A DNA stretch of 64,000 bases from Syntrophales bacterium (GCA_023229765.1 JALNYO010000007.1:62001-126000); one strand, 5' to 3'; counted from the first letter of the stretch, positions 9,407 to 18,020 are shown. A program made the numbers and translations. Notes: generated by a model not told the origin, from the letters alone.

Positions 9407-11446
9407 ATGTTAGAGACTCTGCAATGTTTTTTTGCTGGTTTAATCCAAATCCTTACCGTTAAAACCTTCGGACTGATGCTTCTCGGCGTGGTCATAGGTT
9501 TTGCTGTGGGAATCCTTCCCGGGATGGGTGGACCAACGGCAATGGCGCTGATGCTGCCATTTGCCGTAAAGATGACCCCGGTCGAGGCCTTCGCGTTTCT
9601 ACTCGGCATGGCTTGTGTTGTAAACACGACGGGAGATATTACCTCCGTCCTCTTCGGCATCCCGGGTGAGCCGACAACCGCCGCGGCCGTGGTGGACGGC
9701 CATCCCATGGCGAAAAAAGGGCAAGCCGGCCGCGCGCTCGGGGCCATTCTTACGGCAGCTCTGTTCGGCTCCATTTTTGGCGCCTTTATGCTCGCCCTGG
9801 CCGTTCCGATAGTTCGTCCTATCGTGCGTTCCTTGGGCTCGCCTGAGTTTTTCATGCTCGCTATTCTCGGCATCACTTTTGTGGCATCCTTGAGCGGAAA
9901 CAACGTCATCAAGGGTCTGTTGTCGGGGGGATTAGGTTTTTTTGTTGCCACGGTCGGCCTCGATCCCGTCTCCGGAATTGAGCGCTTCACCTTCGGCCAA
10001 TTGTTCCTCTGGGACGGCATCGGGCTAGTGCCAATCACAATAGGATTTTTCGCCTTCCCGGAGCTCATCGATCTTGCCGTATCCGGTTCGAGCATCTCCG
10101 GCGGCAAGACAGGAAACCTGGGCGGGGTGATGGAGGGCGTCCGCGACGTATTTAAACACATGTGGCTCGTACTGCGCTGCGCCGCCATCGGAACCTTCGC
10201 CGCCATCATCCCGGGGATGGGGGGAGCGACAACCCAGTGGCTCTCCTATGCGCATGCCGTGCAGAGCTCTCCCGACAAAGAGCGTTTCGGCAAAGGGGCA
10301 ATTGAAGGGGTTTTAGCCCCCGGCGCATCCAATAACTCAACCCTCGGCGGCAGCCTGATCACAACCGTGGCCTTTGGCATCCCCGCGAGCGTCTTTATGG
10401 CAATCCTAATGGGCGCCTTCATTATGCACGGGGTTGTGCCCGGCCCGGAGATGCTGGTCCCGGAATCCAAGGGAGGCCACCTCGGACTTACCTATTCGTT
10501 CGTCTGGATTGTGGTGCTGTCAAACATTATCACCGTAGGCATGATTTTTCTTTTATTGAAGCAACTCGTCAGGATAACGCAAGTACGGGGCTCTCTGCTG
10601 ATTCCCTTTATCCTGATCCTTATTTACCTGGGCGCTTACGCCGAGAAGAATGCTTTCCCGGACATGGTGCTTGTAATCTTTTTCGGTATCTTAGGATGGG
10701 TCTTGGAGAAGCTCAAGTTTCCGCGGCCGCCTTTGATTCTCGGCCTTGTTCTGGGGAAGCTGGCGGAAAGTCGGCTGTTTCTTTCCGTGAACAACTACGG
10801 CATAAGCTGGCTCTGGCGACCCCTAGTGTTGGGACTTATAGTTCTCACCCTCCTCGGGGCCTTCTACCCCCTTATAAAGAGATGGCTGGAAAAGAAAAAG
10901 ATTGAGAAATATACAGGTAAAACTGCTTCTGACGTTTTGGAGGTAAAAGTTGAGACGAAAGCCACTGTTGACAAATGGCAGGTGCTTTTCTCAGGGGTTC
11001 TTGTCATAGCTCTCGCCCTGGCCCTTTGGCAGAGTAGGAACTTTAACGTTCGGGCCGGGCTTTTCCCCTGGGTAATAGGGTTCCCGTTGTTGCTCCTTTC
11101 TTTAACACTGCTGATAAAAGAACTCCTGGGAAAAGGCGGACGTCGTGCCCAGGCAAATGAAGCGGAGGAGGCAGATGCGATACCTGAGGAGGTTGTAACC
11201 CGCCGGACTGCGGCAATGTTCGGCTGGATTTTCGCCTATTTCCTGGCTATCTGGCTTCTCGGTTTCGCCTTCGGCGGCGCCCTGTGCAGTTTTCTGCAAC
11301 TCAAATTTGCCTCAAAAGAGAAGTGGCCTATTACCATAATCCTCACTATCGGCCTGTGGGCCTTCATTTACCTTTTATTTGAACGCTTGCTCCATGTTCC
11401 CTTCCCGCCTGGCCAGGCATTTGAATGGCTCGGCTGGGTTGAATAA
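9407..11446 (+). CDS. tctA: Fused TctA-TctB permease of a tripartite tricarboxylate transporter
   Basis: This is about 679 residues. Residues 1-500 are the large TctA membrane subunit, with the hallmark GILPGMGGPTAMALMLPF near residue 37, the second-repeat form IIPGMGGATTQW near 267, and SVLFGIPGEPTTAAAVVDGHP near 80. After a charged linker (about 500-530), the last 150 residues form four hydrophobic segments like the small subunit TctB, which is normally a separate gene. The ATG at 9407 is preferred to the in-frame 9386 because GGGAG lies 7 bases upstream. With TctC it would import a di- or tricarboxylate using the ion gradient. Confidence 0.92.
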   Translation: MLETLQCFFAGLIQILTVKTFGLMLLGVVIGFAVGILPGMGGPTAMALMLPFAVKMTPVEAFAFLLGMACVVNTTGDITSVLFGIPGEPTTAAAVVDGHPMAKKGQAGRALGAILTAALFGSIFGAFMLALAVPIVRPIVRSLGSPEFFMLAILGITFVASLSGNNVIKGLLSGGLGFFVATVGLDPVSGIERFTFGQLFLWDGIGLVPITIGFFAFPELIDLAVSGSSISGGKTGNLGGVMEGVRDVFKHMWLVLRCAAIGTFAAIIPGMGGATTQWLSYAHAVQSSPDKERFGKGAIEGVLAPGASNNSTLGGSLITTVAFGIPASVFMAILMGAFIMHGVVPGPEMLVPESKGGHLGLTYSFVWIVVLSNIITVGMIFLLLKQLVRITQVRGSLLIPFILILIYLGAYAEKNAFPDMVLVIFFGILGWVLEKLKFPRPPLILGLVLGKLAESRLFLSVNNYGISWLWRPLVLGLIVLTLLGAFYPLIKRWLEKKKIEKYTGKTASDVLEVKVETKATVDKWQVLFSGVLVIALALALWQSRNFNVRAGLFPWVIGFPLLLLSLTLLIKELLGKGGRRAQANEAEEADAIPEEVVTRRTAAMFGWIFAYFLAIWLLGFAFGGALCSFLQLKFASKEKWPITIILTIGLWAFIYLLFERLLHVPFPPGQAFEWLGWVE

Positions 11447-11543
11447 TTTAATCACCCGCAGGCAAAGGCACAGTAGTTTAAAGTTTTACCGGAGACTTCT
11501 GAGATCCGGGACATTAATATCAACAGGAGGAGGAAAGAGGACT

Positions 11544-12536
11544 ATGGAAAGACTAAGGGTTACGTTTGCCTGCTCGCCTTATGACCGCTTGCAGCCATTG
11601 CTGAACGGAAAAGTGGTTCCGGAGGGGCTGGATTTCAATTTTATTCCTTTGGAGGTTGAGGAGACTTTCTGGCGCCAGTTGAGGCATCAGGAATTTGACG
11701 CTTCGGAAATGTCCATGTCCTCCTATACAATGGCCCGCGCCGCCGGAGATGACCGCTTTATTGCAATTCCGGTCTTTACATCTCGCTTCTTTCGCCATTC
11801 GTGCGTCTATATCAATGCGCACAAAGGCATAGAAAATCCCTCGGATTTAAAGGGGAAAATAATCGGCGTGCCTGAATATCAGATGACCGCCGCCTTATGG
11901 ATCCGGGGAATTTTCTGGCACGAATACGGCGTGAGTCACACAGATGTCCATTGGCGAAGCGGAGGGGAGGAGACTCCGGGGCGTGTGGAAAAGGTGAAAC
12001 TTCAACTGCCGGCTGAAATTGACTACCAGGCAATCCCTCCGGACAGGACTCTCTCCGAAATGCTCGATGCCGGCGATATTGACGCGCTCTTTACCGCCCG
12101 GGCGCCTTCCTGTTTCACCAACGGATCTCCCAATGTAAGGAGACTCTTTGAGGATTACGTGGAAGTGGAAAAGGCCTATTACCTGAAAACGAAGATATTC
12201 CCCATCATGCATACAGTAGTCCTAAAGAGGGCTCTCTATGAAGAGAATCCCTGGGTAGCGATGTCCCTATACAAGGCGCTCGTAACATCAAAAAACATGA
12301 CCTTGGAAAACCTGCATAAGACCAATGCCCTGCACGCCATGCTGCCCTGGCTTGTCGCCCACGTCGAGGAGACAAAGAAAATTCTCGGAGACGACTGGTG
12401 GCCCTACGGGATAGACAAAAACCGGGAGACCATCGAGGCTATCTGCCAGTATTCTTTTGAACAGGGATTGTCGGCGCGCCGAATGACGATAGAGGAACTC
12501 TTTGCACCGGAAACGTTCGATGAGTTCAAGGTTTGA
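11544..12536 (+). CDS. 4,5-dihydroxyphthalate decarboxylase-like / substrate-binding-fold protein
   Basis: These 330 residues lack a signal peptide. The sequence resembles proteins annotated as 4,5-dihydroxyphthalate decarboxylase, which share the type II periplasmic-binding fold: MERLRVTFACSPYDR..LLNGKVVPEGLDFNF at the start, then FRHSCVYIN, GKIIGVPEYQMTAALW and IDALFTARAPSCF. The start at 11544 follows a run of GGAGGAGGAAAGAGG. An upstream ORF extension overlaps the permease gene and is unlikely. A cytoplasmic enzyme on a dicarboxylated ring fits the transporter context, but a ligand-binding role is equally compatible with the fold. Confidence 0.72.
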   Translation: MERLRVTFACSPYDRLQPLLNGKVVPEGLDFNFIPLEVEETFWRQLRHQEFDASEMSMSSYTMARAAGDDRFIAIPVFTSRFFRHSCVYINAHKGIENPSDLKGKIIGVPEYQMTAALWIRGIFWHEYGVSHTDVHWRSGGEETPGRVEKVKLQLPAEIDYQAIPPDRTLSEMLDAGDIDALFTARAPSCFTNGSPNVRRLFEDYVEVEKAYYLKTKIFPIMHTVVLKRALYEENPWVAMSLYKALVTSKNMTLENLHKTNALHAMLPWLVAHVEETKKILGDDWWPYGIDKNRETIEAICQYSFEQGLSARRMTIEELFAPETFDEFKV

Positions 12537-12592
12537 ATAAATATTACTTAATGGGCAGCGATGTTCAATAACTAACTTTGAGGAGGGGAAAG

Positions 12593-13363
12593 GTGAGAAA
12601 AAAAGCAGGGCAGCCCGATGCGCAGTCGAAGAACGTGCCGCAGACATCACAAGCGGCCATCGCCCAGGTAGTTTTGGCCAACAGAATACTGGCAAACGAA
12701 GGCATCCTCGATGCCTTGGGGCACGTGAGTCTAAGAAATCCGGAAAACCCCAAAACCTTCTTTCAGGCCCGTTCCCTGTCGCCTTTGGAGGTAACCAAGG
12801 ATGATGTTCTTGAGTTGGACCTTGAGGGGAACGTGCTGACGGATACCACAATGAGACCATACGGAGAGCGCGTGATCCACGCGGCAATCCTGAAGGCGCG
12901 CCCGGAGATGAACGCCGTTTTCCACGGCCACATAGCTGCGGTTATTCCCTTCTCCGTTACCGGGGTCCCCATCCAACCAGTAACCCATGTGGGGAGCTTT
13001 CTCTACCAGGGGGTGCCTGTTTATGATGATTATGAACCTGATTGCGGCATGCTGATCTCAACCGCACAGGAAGGCGCACGCATTGCTGAACACCTCGGGA
13101 AAAACAGGGTTCATCTGCTCCGCGGACATGGCTGCAATATCGTTGCTGAAAGCATGCCGGCCCTGGTGGCTTCCTCCATCTATTTGCGCGACAATGCCGC
13201 CGTCCAGTTGCAGTCCCTCATGCTGGGCAAAAAAATTAAATACCTCTCGGCAAAAGAGGCGAAACAGGCCATGGAAAAAGCGCTTTTCGCCTCTTTCCCC
13301 CTGGACCGGATGTGGGGGTACTGGACTGCCCGGGTAAAAAAGGCCATGCCGGAAATGAAATAA
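12593..13363 (+). CDS. Class II aldolase/adducin-family protein
   Basis: This 256-residue protein has the zinc-dependent class II aldolase fold (fuculose-phosphate aldolase/decarboxylase type). Probable metal ligands are the two His of VFHGHIAAV (near residues 105-107) and the His of LRGHGCNIV near 177; the upstream GHVSLRNP motif is also family-like. The family contains aldolases, decarboxylases and dehydratases, so the reaction is unknown. The GTG at 12593 is chosen because AGGAGG precedes it by 6 bases. It follows the decarboxylase-like gene by 56 bases and precedes the first ferredoxin, so it probably acts in the same pathway. Confidence 0.82.
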   Translation: MRKKAGQPDAQSKNVPQTSQAAIAQVVLANRILANEGILDALGHVSLRNPENPKTFFQARSLSPLEVTKDDVLELDLEGNVLTDTTMRPYGERVIHAAILKARPEMNAVFHGHIAAVIPFSVTGVPIQPVTHVGSFLYQGVPVYDDYEPDCGMLISTAQEGARIAEHLGKNRVHLLRGHGCNIVAESMPALVASSIYLRDNAAVQLQSLMLGKKIKYLSAKEAKQAMEKALFASFPLDRMWGYWTARVKKAMPEMK

Positions 13364-13414
13364 TCATCAAAGACAGTCAGGAACTTGGCAAAAGCATGAG
13401 GGGCCAACCACCAA

Positions 13415-13705
13415 GTGATGAGGCAACAGATGTTTACTGAACGTTTCAAGGTAATTGCAATTGATCCAGCGGCATGCACCGGCTGCAATATATGTGTCGA
13501 TATCTGCCCCATGGATGTCCTGGCTCCGAACGCGAAAAAGGGGCTGCCCCCCATCGTTGCCTACCCTGAGGAGTGCTGGTTTTGCGGCTGCTGCACGGAG
13601 CTGTGTCCCCAGAAGCTGAAGGAGGCCATCCGCGTGATTATCCCCCTCCCCATGCGGGTATCCGTATGGAAGGGAGCTAAGGAAACCAGCGATCAGCAGC
13701 GCTGA
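13415..13705 (+). CDS. Di-cluster 4Fe-4S ferredoxin, AprB-like (copy 1)
   Basis: This 96-residue (or slightly shorter) protein has two CxxCxxCxxxCP motifs, CTGCNICVDICP near residue 21 and CWFCGCCTELCP near 54, so it should carry two [4Fe-4S] clusters. The arrangement resembles the beta subunit of adenylylsulfate reductase and related small electron carriers that dock onto a flavoprotein. The start is uncertain: GTG 13415, ATG 13418 and ATG 13430 are all possible, with GAGGGG at 13398. It precedes the flavoprotein gene by about 290 bases, which hold the repeat element. Confidence 0.88.
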   Translation: MMRQQMFTERFKVIAIDPAACTGCNICVDICPMDVLAPNAKKGLPPIVAYPEECWFCGCCTELCPQKLKEAIRVIIPLPMRVSVWKGAKETSDQQR

Positions 13706-13760
13706 AATCAGACGATTATCAGGGCTCAAACTGAACCGGTTTAAAACATTGAACAGGGGA

Positions 13761-13972
13761 GGTAATTGCAAAACTCCCCATTCTTGTCATTCCCGCAACG
13801 ATTCTGAGCGGGAAAGCGGAGCTTAATGTTCATAAAACGAAGTTTAATGTTCATAATCTGGTTCTAACTGCTTGAAAAACCATATTATGAACATTAAGCT
13901 TCGCTTTCCCGATATAGACATTATGAACATTAAGCTTCGCTTTCGGGAATGACAAATGGTTTTGCAATTGCC
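13761..13972. repeat. Imperfect inverted-repeat element with four copies of a 21-bp unit
   Basis: The outer arms GGTAATTGCAAAAC (13761-13774) and GTTTTGCAATTGCC (13959-13972) match at 13 of 14 positions. Inside them TTGTCATTCCCG (13784-13795) pairs perfectly with CGGGAATGACAA (13944-13955). Between lie two units reading in one direction (13814-13834, 13835-13855) and two in the other (13886-13906, 13922-13942), with core TGAACATTAAGCTTCGC. The whole could fold into a long cruciform or RNA hairpin between two genes of one operon. It looks like a small non-autonomous mobile or REP-like element; no transposase is nearby. Confidence 0.85.
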
Positions 13973-13997
13973 TCGGGGGAATGCGGGAGGGGATCAC

Positions 13998-15788
13998 ATG
14001 GTCTTTAGAAAGGATTTAATCACTCTTGAAACCGACCTCCTTGTGATTGGGGGAGGCCTCGCTGGGTGCATGGCCGCCATCAAAGGAAGAGAGCACGAGG
14101 TGAAGGCGCTCATCCTGGAGAAGAGTCACACCATCGCCAGCGGGCAGGCAGGCTCAGGCATTGACCACGTTTGGGGATATATCCCGCCGGTACACGAAAA
14201 GATGGGTTGGACCATCGAGGATCTCGTGGAAGACCATATGCAGGGGGTGGCCCATGGCTTTGGTCGGAGAGACCTCATCCGCTTCGTGTCTCGGGAGATT
14301 TATCCGCGCCTGCTCGACCTGGAGACTTTCGGCATCAAGATCAGGTATCAGGACAGTTCCCTGCCTGGCGGATTTCGCTTGGTGTACCAGTTTCACAGCG
14401 TACCCACCTCGTTGAATATCGACGGATATTTCCTCAAGAAAAGTCTCACCAGGGAGGCGAAGCGAAGGGGAGTCGAGATTCTCAACCGGGTGATGGTGAC
14501 GGATCTGCTCTCCGAAAACGGAAAGGTCACGGGCGCCTTGGCTGTAGGCGCCCGTGACGGCAAAGTCTATCGAATCGCCGCCAAGAGCGTCATCCTTGCC
14601 GCGGGAGGAAAAACGGGGAGGCTGGGCCGGGAATCCACCGGCTGCGTCAGGTTTAACCTGCACCTGCCGGGGTCTCTCAGCGCTGACGGCAAGTCCTTGG
14701 CCTTCCGCGCTGGTCTGGCGATCATGAACATGGAATTTCTCGGGGCAAGACGTTACGGACTGGCCAACTACGAGACCGCCGGGAGGCCCCCCAGGAACTC
14801 GTGGCAACCCGCGGCGGCCATCGTCGATGCGCAAGGAAAAATCGTCGTTCCTAAAACCACCTTTTATGAGTGGGGGGATTTGGAAAAAGGATATCAGATA
14901 GATGCCGCCGCAACCAGAAGGCAGTGGCTTGCGCAAGGCGCCATCACCCCTCTGGGAATGCCATCGCGAATAGACCTGCTTGAGAAGGGACCGTACTATG
15001 TGGATTGCACGGGCGCCTCGGAGGAGGAGATCCGTTATGTGGAATGGGCACTTCAGAACGAGGGAAAGTGCAGGCAGCTTCTCAAATATCTGCAGGAGGA
15101 GGGCATCGACATAAGGAAGGACAGAATCGAGCTCGGCCTGGGGAGTCGGGAGTTGGGAAATTTGGCCGCCGCCGGTCTCATCGTGGATGGCAATATGGAG
15201 ACGACCATGCAGGGTCTATTTGCCGCTGGGGACGAGGTGGGGGGAATTCCCTTCGGAGCCTCGTCTGCCGCTTTCACCACCGGCTGGCATGCGGGAGACA
15301 TGGCCGGACAATTCGCCCGCACCCGGAAATCTCCGCTCCATACCGGGGAGGAGGCGCTTAGCCGGCTGCAAGACCTGTGCACAGAGATCATGAGTGACCG
15401 GAGGGGTTACAGTTGGAGGGAAGTTGAGGATAGCCTGCAAAACATCATGGACGCCTATTGTGCCGATGTGAAGACGGAGACCATGCTGGCAAGAGGTTTA
15501 TCACGGCTTTTGGAACTGAAGGACGCTCCGCTCCAGGCCTCAAACCCTCATGACCTGACCCGGTGTCTCGAGGTAAAATCGCTCTTGGATAACGCGGAAA
15601 TGATTTTCAGAACCTCCCTGGCCCGGAAGGAGAGCAGGGGAAAACCCTTCGGCTTTTACAGGTCAGACTTCCCGCAGCAGGATGATGCCAATTGGTATGC
15701 CTTATCCACCATCCAGAGGGTAAATGACGAATGGCGGATCTCCAGGATTCCCCTTGGCCCACAGGAAGCGGTTTCTGCGAATGCATAA
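13998..15788 (+). CDS. FAD-dependent oxidoreductase, AprA/fumarate-reductase-like (copy 1)
   Basis: This 596-residue cytoplasmic flavoprotein has the N-terminal dinucleotide-binding motif VIGGGLAGCMAA near residue 16, the FAD-contacting SGQAGSGIDHV near 47, SVILAAGGKTGRLGRES near 198, and C-terminal GLFAAGDEVGGIPFG near 412. These match the fumarate reductase/aspartate oxidase/AprA superfamily, in which hydride or electrons move between FAD and substrate. The ATG at 13998 has GGAGGGG 6 bases upstream; the longer frame would run through the repeat element. The neighbouring ferredoxin gene suggests an electron-transferring complex. Substrate unknown; no signal peptide. Confidence 0.85.
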   Translation: MVFRKDLITLETDLLVIGGGLAGCMAAIKGREHEVKALILEKSHTIASGQAGSGIDHVWGYIPPVHEKMGWTIEDLVEDHMQGVAHGFGRRDLIRFVSREIYPRLLDLETFGIKIRYQDSSLPGGFRLVYQFHSVPTSLNIDGYFLKKSLTREAKRRGVEILNRVMVTDLLSENGKVTGALAVGARDGKVYRIAAKSVILAAGGKTGRLGRESTGCVRFNLHLPGSLSADGKSLAFRAGLAIMNMEFLGARRYGLANYETAGRPPRNSWQPAAAIVDAQGKIVVPKTTFYEWGDLEKGYQIDAAATRRQWLAQGAITPLGMPSRIDLLEKGPYYVDCTGASEEEIRYVEWALQNEGKCRQLLKYLQEEGIDIRKDRIELGLGSRELGNLAAAGLIVDGNMETTMQGLFAAGDEVGGIPFGASSAAFTTGWHAGDMAGQFARTRKSPLHTGEEALSRLQDLCTEIMSDRRGYSWREVEDSLQNIMDAYCADVKTETMLARGLSRLLELKDAPLQASNPHDLTRCLEVKSLLDNAEMIFRTSLARKESRGKPFGFYRSDFPQQDDANWYALSTIQRVNDEWRISRIPLGPQEAVSANA

Positions 15789-15901
15789 ATTGAGCGATAC
15801 CCGGGATAGAAACATTGGGGAAACTGGGAAACGGCAAAAATCAAGGTAAATGGGCTCAAAAGCGAAGGGGACTGCTGGGGATACCCCTTGGGAGAAAAAG
15901 G

Positions 15902-16111
15902 ATGATCCGCAAGATCGACGAAAAAGCATGCGTGGGTTGTGCCCTGTGTGCAATGCTCTGTCCGGGGGATGTGATCGTCATGGACAAGAGCGGGAAAGCC
16001 CGGGCCAAATACCCGGAGGACTGCTGGACATGCTTTAGTTGCGAGATGGCTTGCCCGGTCAAGGCGATCGACGTCCATCCCTTCCGCAGACCGAGGCCCA
16101 TGGCATGGTAG
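15902..16111 (+). CDS. Di-cluster 4Fe-4S ferredoxin, AprB-like (copy 2)
   Basis: This 69-residue protein has two ferredoxin motifs, CVGCALCAMLCP (about residue 10) and CWTCFSCEMACP (about 43), each ligating one [4Fe-4S] cluster. It is related in plan to the ferredoxin at 13415 but shorter. The ATG at 15902 is preceded by GGGAG at 8 bases. It lies 113 bases after the first flavoprotein and 77 bases before the second. It is most likely the redox partner of the second flavoprotein, though sharing with the first cannot be excluded. Confidence 0.88.
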   Translation: MIRKIDEKACVGCALCAMLCPGDVIVMDKSGKARAKYPEDCWTCFSCEMACPVKAIDVHPFRRPRPMAW

Positions 16112-16188
16112 GAAAACGGTTACTCCGTCATTAGTCAAAACAATGAATTGCACGGATTTACACGCACCTTTATCTGGGAAGGAACACC

Positions 16189-17883
16189 ATGGATAAATCG
16201 CAATCATGGGAAGTCGTTGATACAGAAGTCCTCATAGTGGGAGGCGGTTTTGGCGGGCTCTGGGCCGCCCTGAGGGCTGCGGAATTGGGGACCTCTGTCA
16301 CGCTCGTGGATAAATCATTCGCAGGCAAGTCAGGGCATTCCTTTCTCGCCGGGGGAGCCATGGTGGTCCTTCTCCCCGGGGACGATCCCGACCAATATCT
16401 CTATGACATCACACTGGGCAACGAGTGGCTTGTTGATCAGGAAATGGTAACCGCAGTCCTGGATGGTTCCTACGCGAGACTCAAAGACCTTGAATCATTC
16501 GGTATCCCTTTCCGAAAGCGCGGGGAGGAATACGTTTGGACCAGGGCCAGGGGCGCCCAGCATATCAAGAACCTCTGGCCGCAAAATGCCTCTGCTGCCG
16601 ACGAAGTACTGGTACTCCGCAAGGTCGCCCTGGCGAGGGGTGTGAAGATCATCAATCATCTCTATGTCTATGACCTGCTCAAAGAAAGCGAAGGCCGGGT
16701 CTGCGGGGTTGCCGGAATCGGGGTAAAGGACCAAAAGAACTATTTAATTACGGCAAAAAGTGTGATCCTGGCAACCAATACCGGGAGCTATCGGGGCCAT
16801 CATCTCGCCTGCGAACTTCAGGGTACGGGGCCTTTTATGGCCTTTGAGGCGGGGGCACAGATCAAGAACCCGGAATTCCATTATATCAATATCCGCCCCG
16901 CTAAGCATGAAATTGAGGGATCGGGAATCCTGCCGGCCATAGGGGCCAGGTGGAAAAACGCCAAGAATCAGCATTTCATGAAAAACTATGACCCGCTCCT
17001 GGAGGATAGGGCACCCGTTTTCAAGATCGTCATATCTGCCGCCAAAGAGGCCCTCAAGGGCAATGCTCCTATCTGTATCGACGTGGAGGGGATGACCGAA
17101 GAGGAAAGGGAAAAATTCCGTATTCTTCAAGTAAGCCATGGATGGATGCCCCTCCTTTTCCGGAAATGCGAAAGCGAAGAGGGGTATGACCCCTTGCGAG
17201 ACAACATCGAATGGCAACCTGCGTATGAATGCAACAAACTGGGAATCCGGGCCGACGTGGACTGCAGAACCTCACTGAAGGGTCTTTTCGCCGCCGGCAT
17301 GGCGAGAACTCTCGGAGTCAATCCCTTCACCGGCTGGTCTATCACTTCCTGCACGTGGTCCGGCTACAGGGCTGGCGAAAGCGCCGCTATGGCTGCGAAA
17401 AGCGTCTCCCTTAAACAGTTGGATTTCAAGTCCTTGATAGAAGCCAAAAAAAGATTTTTCCAACCCTTTGCCGTGGGAAAAGGCCATGACCCGGACCGGC
17501 TGGTTCACGAGCTTCAGAAAATCCTTTTCCCCGCCGATGTTCTCATCATCATGAGTGAGCCGAAACTTCAGGAAGCATTGGACCGTGTAATCAGGCTCAA
17601 GGAGGAACGACTGCCCTCTTTGCAGGCATCGGATGTGCGGGGTTTGATCAAGGCCAGGGAAACTCAGACAATGTGCATTTCCGCGGAGATGACTCTCCGG
17701 GCTGCCTTAATGAGGCAGGAAACCAGAGAGAGCATCTTTTACCGGGAGGATTACCCCCGGCCAGACAACGCTAAATGGCTGAAATGGATTTTTGTGGAAA
17801 AGGCAGCACCGGGTGAGATGCTCTTCACCACGGAGGCTGTCCCCATAGAAAGGTACAGATTTCAACCAGAGGGGCCAGAATGA
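16189..17883 (+). CDS. FAD-dependent oxidoreductase, AprA/fumarate-reductase-like (copy 2)
   Basis: This 564-residue flavoprotein has LIVGGGFGGLWAALRAAELG near residue 13 (FAD ADP-binding), KSGHSFLAGGAMV near 46, SVILATNTGSYRGHH near 188 and GLFAAGMARTLGVNPFTGWS near 365. The overall plan matches the flavoprotein at 13998, and the C-terminal halves share an REETRES-type region and a FYR-(E/S)-D-(Y/F)-P motif (FYREDYPRPDNAKW here, FYRSDFPQQDDANW there). That similarity suggests both arose from one duplicated ferredoxin-flavoprotein pair. It ends the plus-strand operon and is convergent with the M29-like gene. The site ahead of the ATG is GGGAAGGA. Confidence 0.85.
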   Translation: MDKSQSWEVVDTEVLIVGGGFGGLWAALRAAELGTSVTLVDKSFAGKSGHSFLAGGAMVVLLPGDDPDQYLYDITLGNEWLVDQEMVTAVLDGSYARLKDLESFGIPFRKRGEEYVWTRARGAQHIKNLWPQNASAADEVLVLRKVALARGVKIINHLYVYDLLKESEGRVCGVAGIGVKDQKNYLITAKSVILATNTGSYRGHHLACELQGTGPFMAFEAGAQIKNPEFHYINIRPAKHEIEGSGILPAIGARWKNAKNQHFMKNYDPLLEDRAPVFKIVISAAKEALKGNAPICIDVEGMTEEEREKFRILQVSHGWMPLLFRKCESEEGYDPLRDNIEWQPAYECNKLGIRADVDCRTSLKGLFAAGMARTLGVNPFTGWSITSCTWSGYRAGESAAMAAKSVSLKQLDFKSLIEAKKRFFQPFAVGKGHDPDRLVHELQKILFPADVLIIMSEPKLQEALDRVIRLKEERLPSLQASDVRGLIKARETQTMCISAEMTLRAALMRQETRESIFYREDYPRPDNAKWLKWIFVEKAAPGEMLFTTEAVPIERYRFQPEGPE

Positions 17884-18020
17884 TATTCAAGCTTGCCGAT
17901 CAGCTCTATGGTTTTGAGGTCTTTAATGGTCTTTTCCAGGGCTTCTTTCCCTTCCTTCGCTATTGCCGGGGATAGTCCCTTGATGCTGGTGCAGAAGAAG
18001 CATCTATCCCCTCCGAAAGA
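17862..18020 (-). pseudogene. 52-codon open segment continuing in frame after the M29-like stop codon
   Basis: After the TGA that ends the 18021-19178 gene, the same frame stays open for 52 codons to a second TGA at 17862-17864. It reads SFGGDRCFFCTSIKGL, then a Lys/Glu-rich helical stretch (IAKEGKEALEKTIKDLK). The composition looks like real protein and includes a CFFC pair, yet there is no start codon in frame. An ATG with a perfect GGAGGGG site at about 18003 opens a different frame. Best read as a decayed gene or lost C-terminal extension; UGA readthrough is possible but unsupported. Confidence 0.35.

Noticed and set aside
9370..10209. 279-residue minus-strand ORF
   Set aside because: Antisense to the TctA region, with low-complexity composition.
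13814..13942. CRISPR-like array
   Set aside because: Units are 21 bp, in opposing directions and without regular unique spacers; no cas genes nearby.
13956..13997. Earlier in-frame start of the first flavoprotein
   Set aside because: It would begin inside the repeat element, and the ATG at 13998 has a perfect ribosome site and the expected N-terminus.
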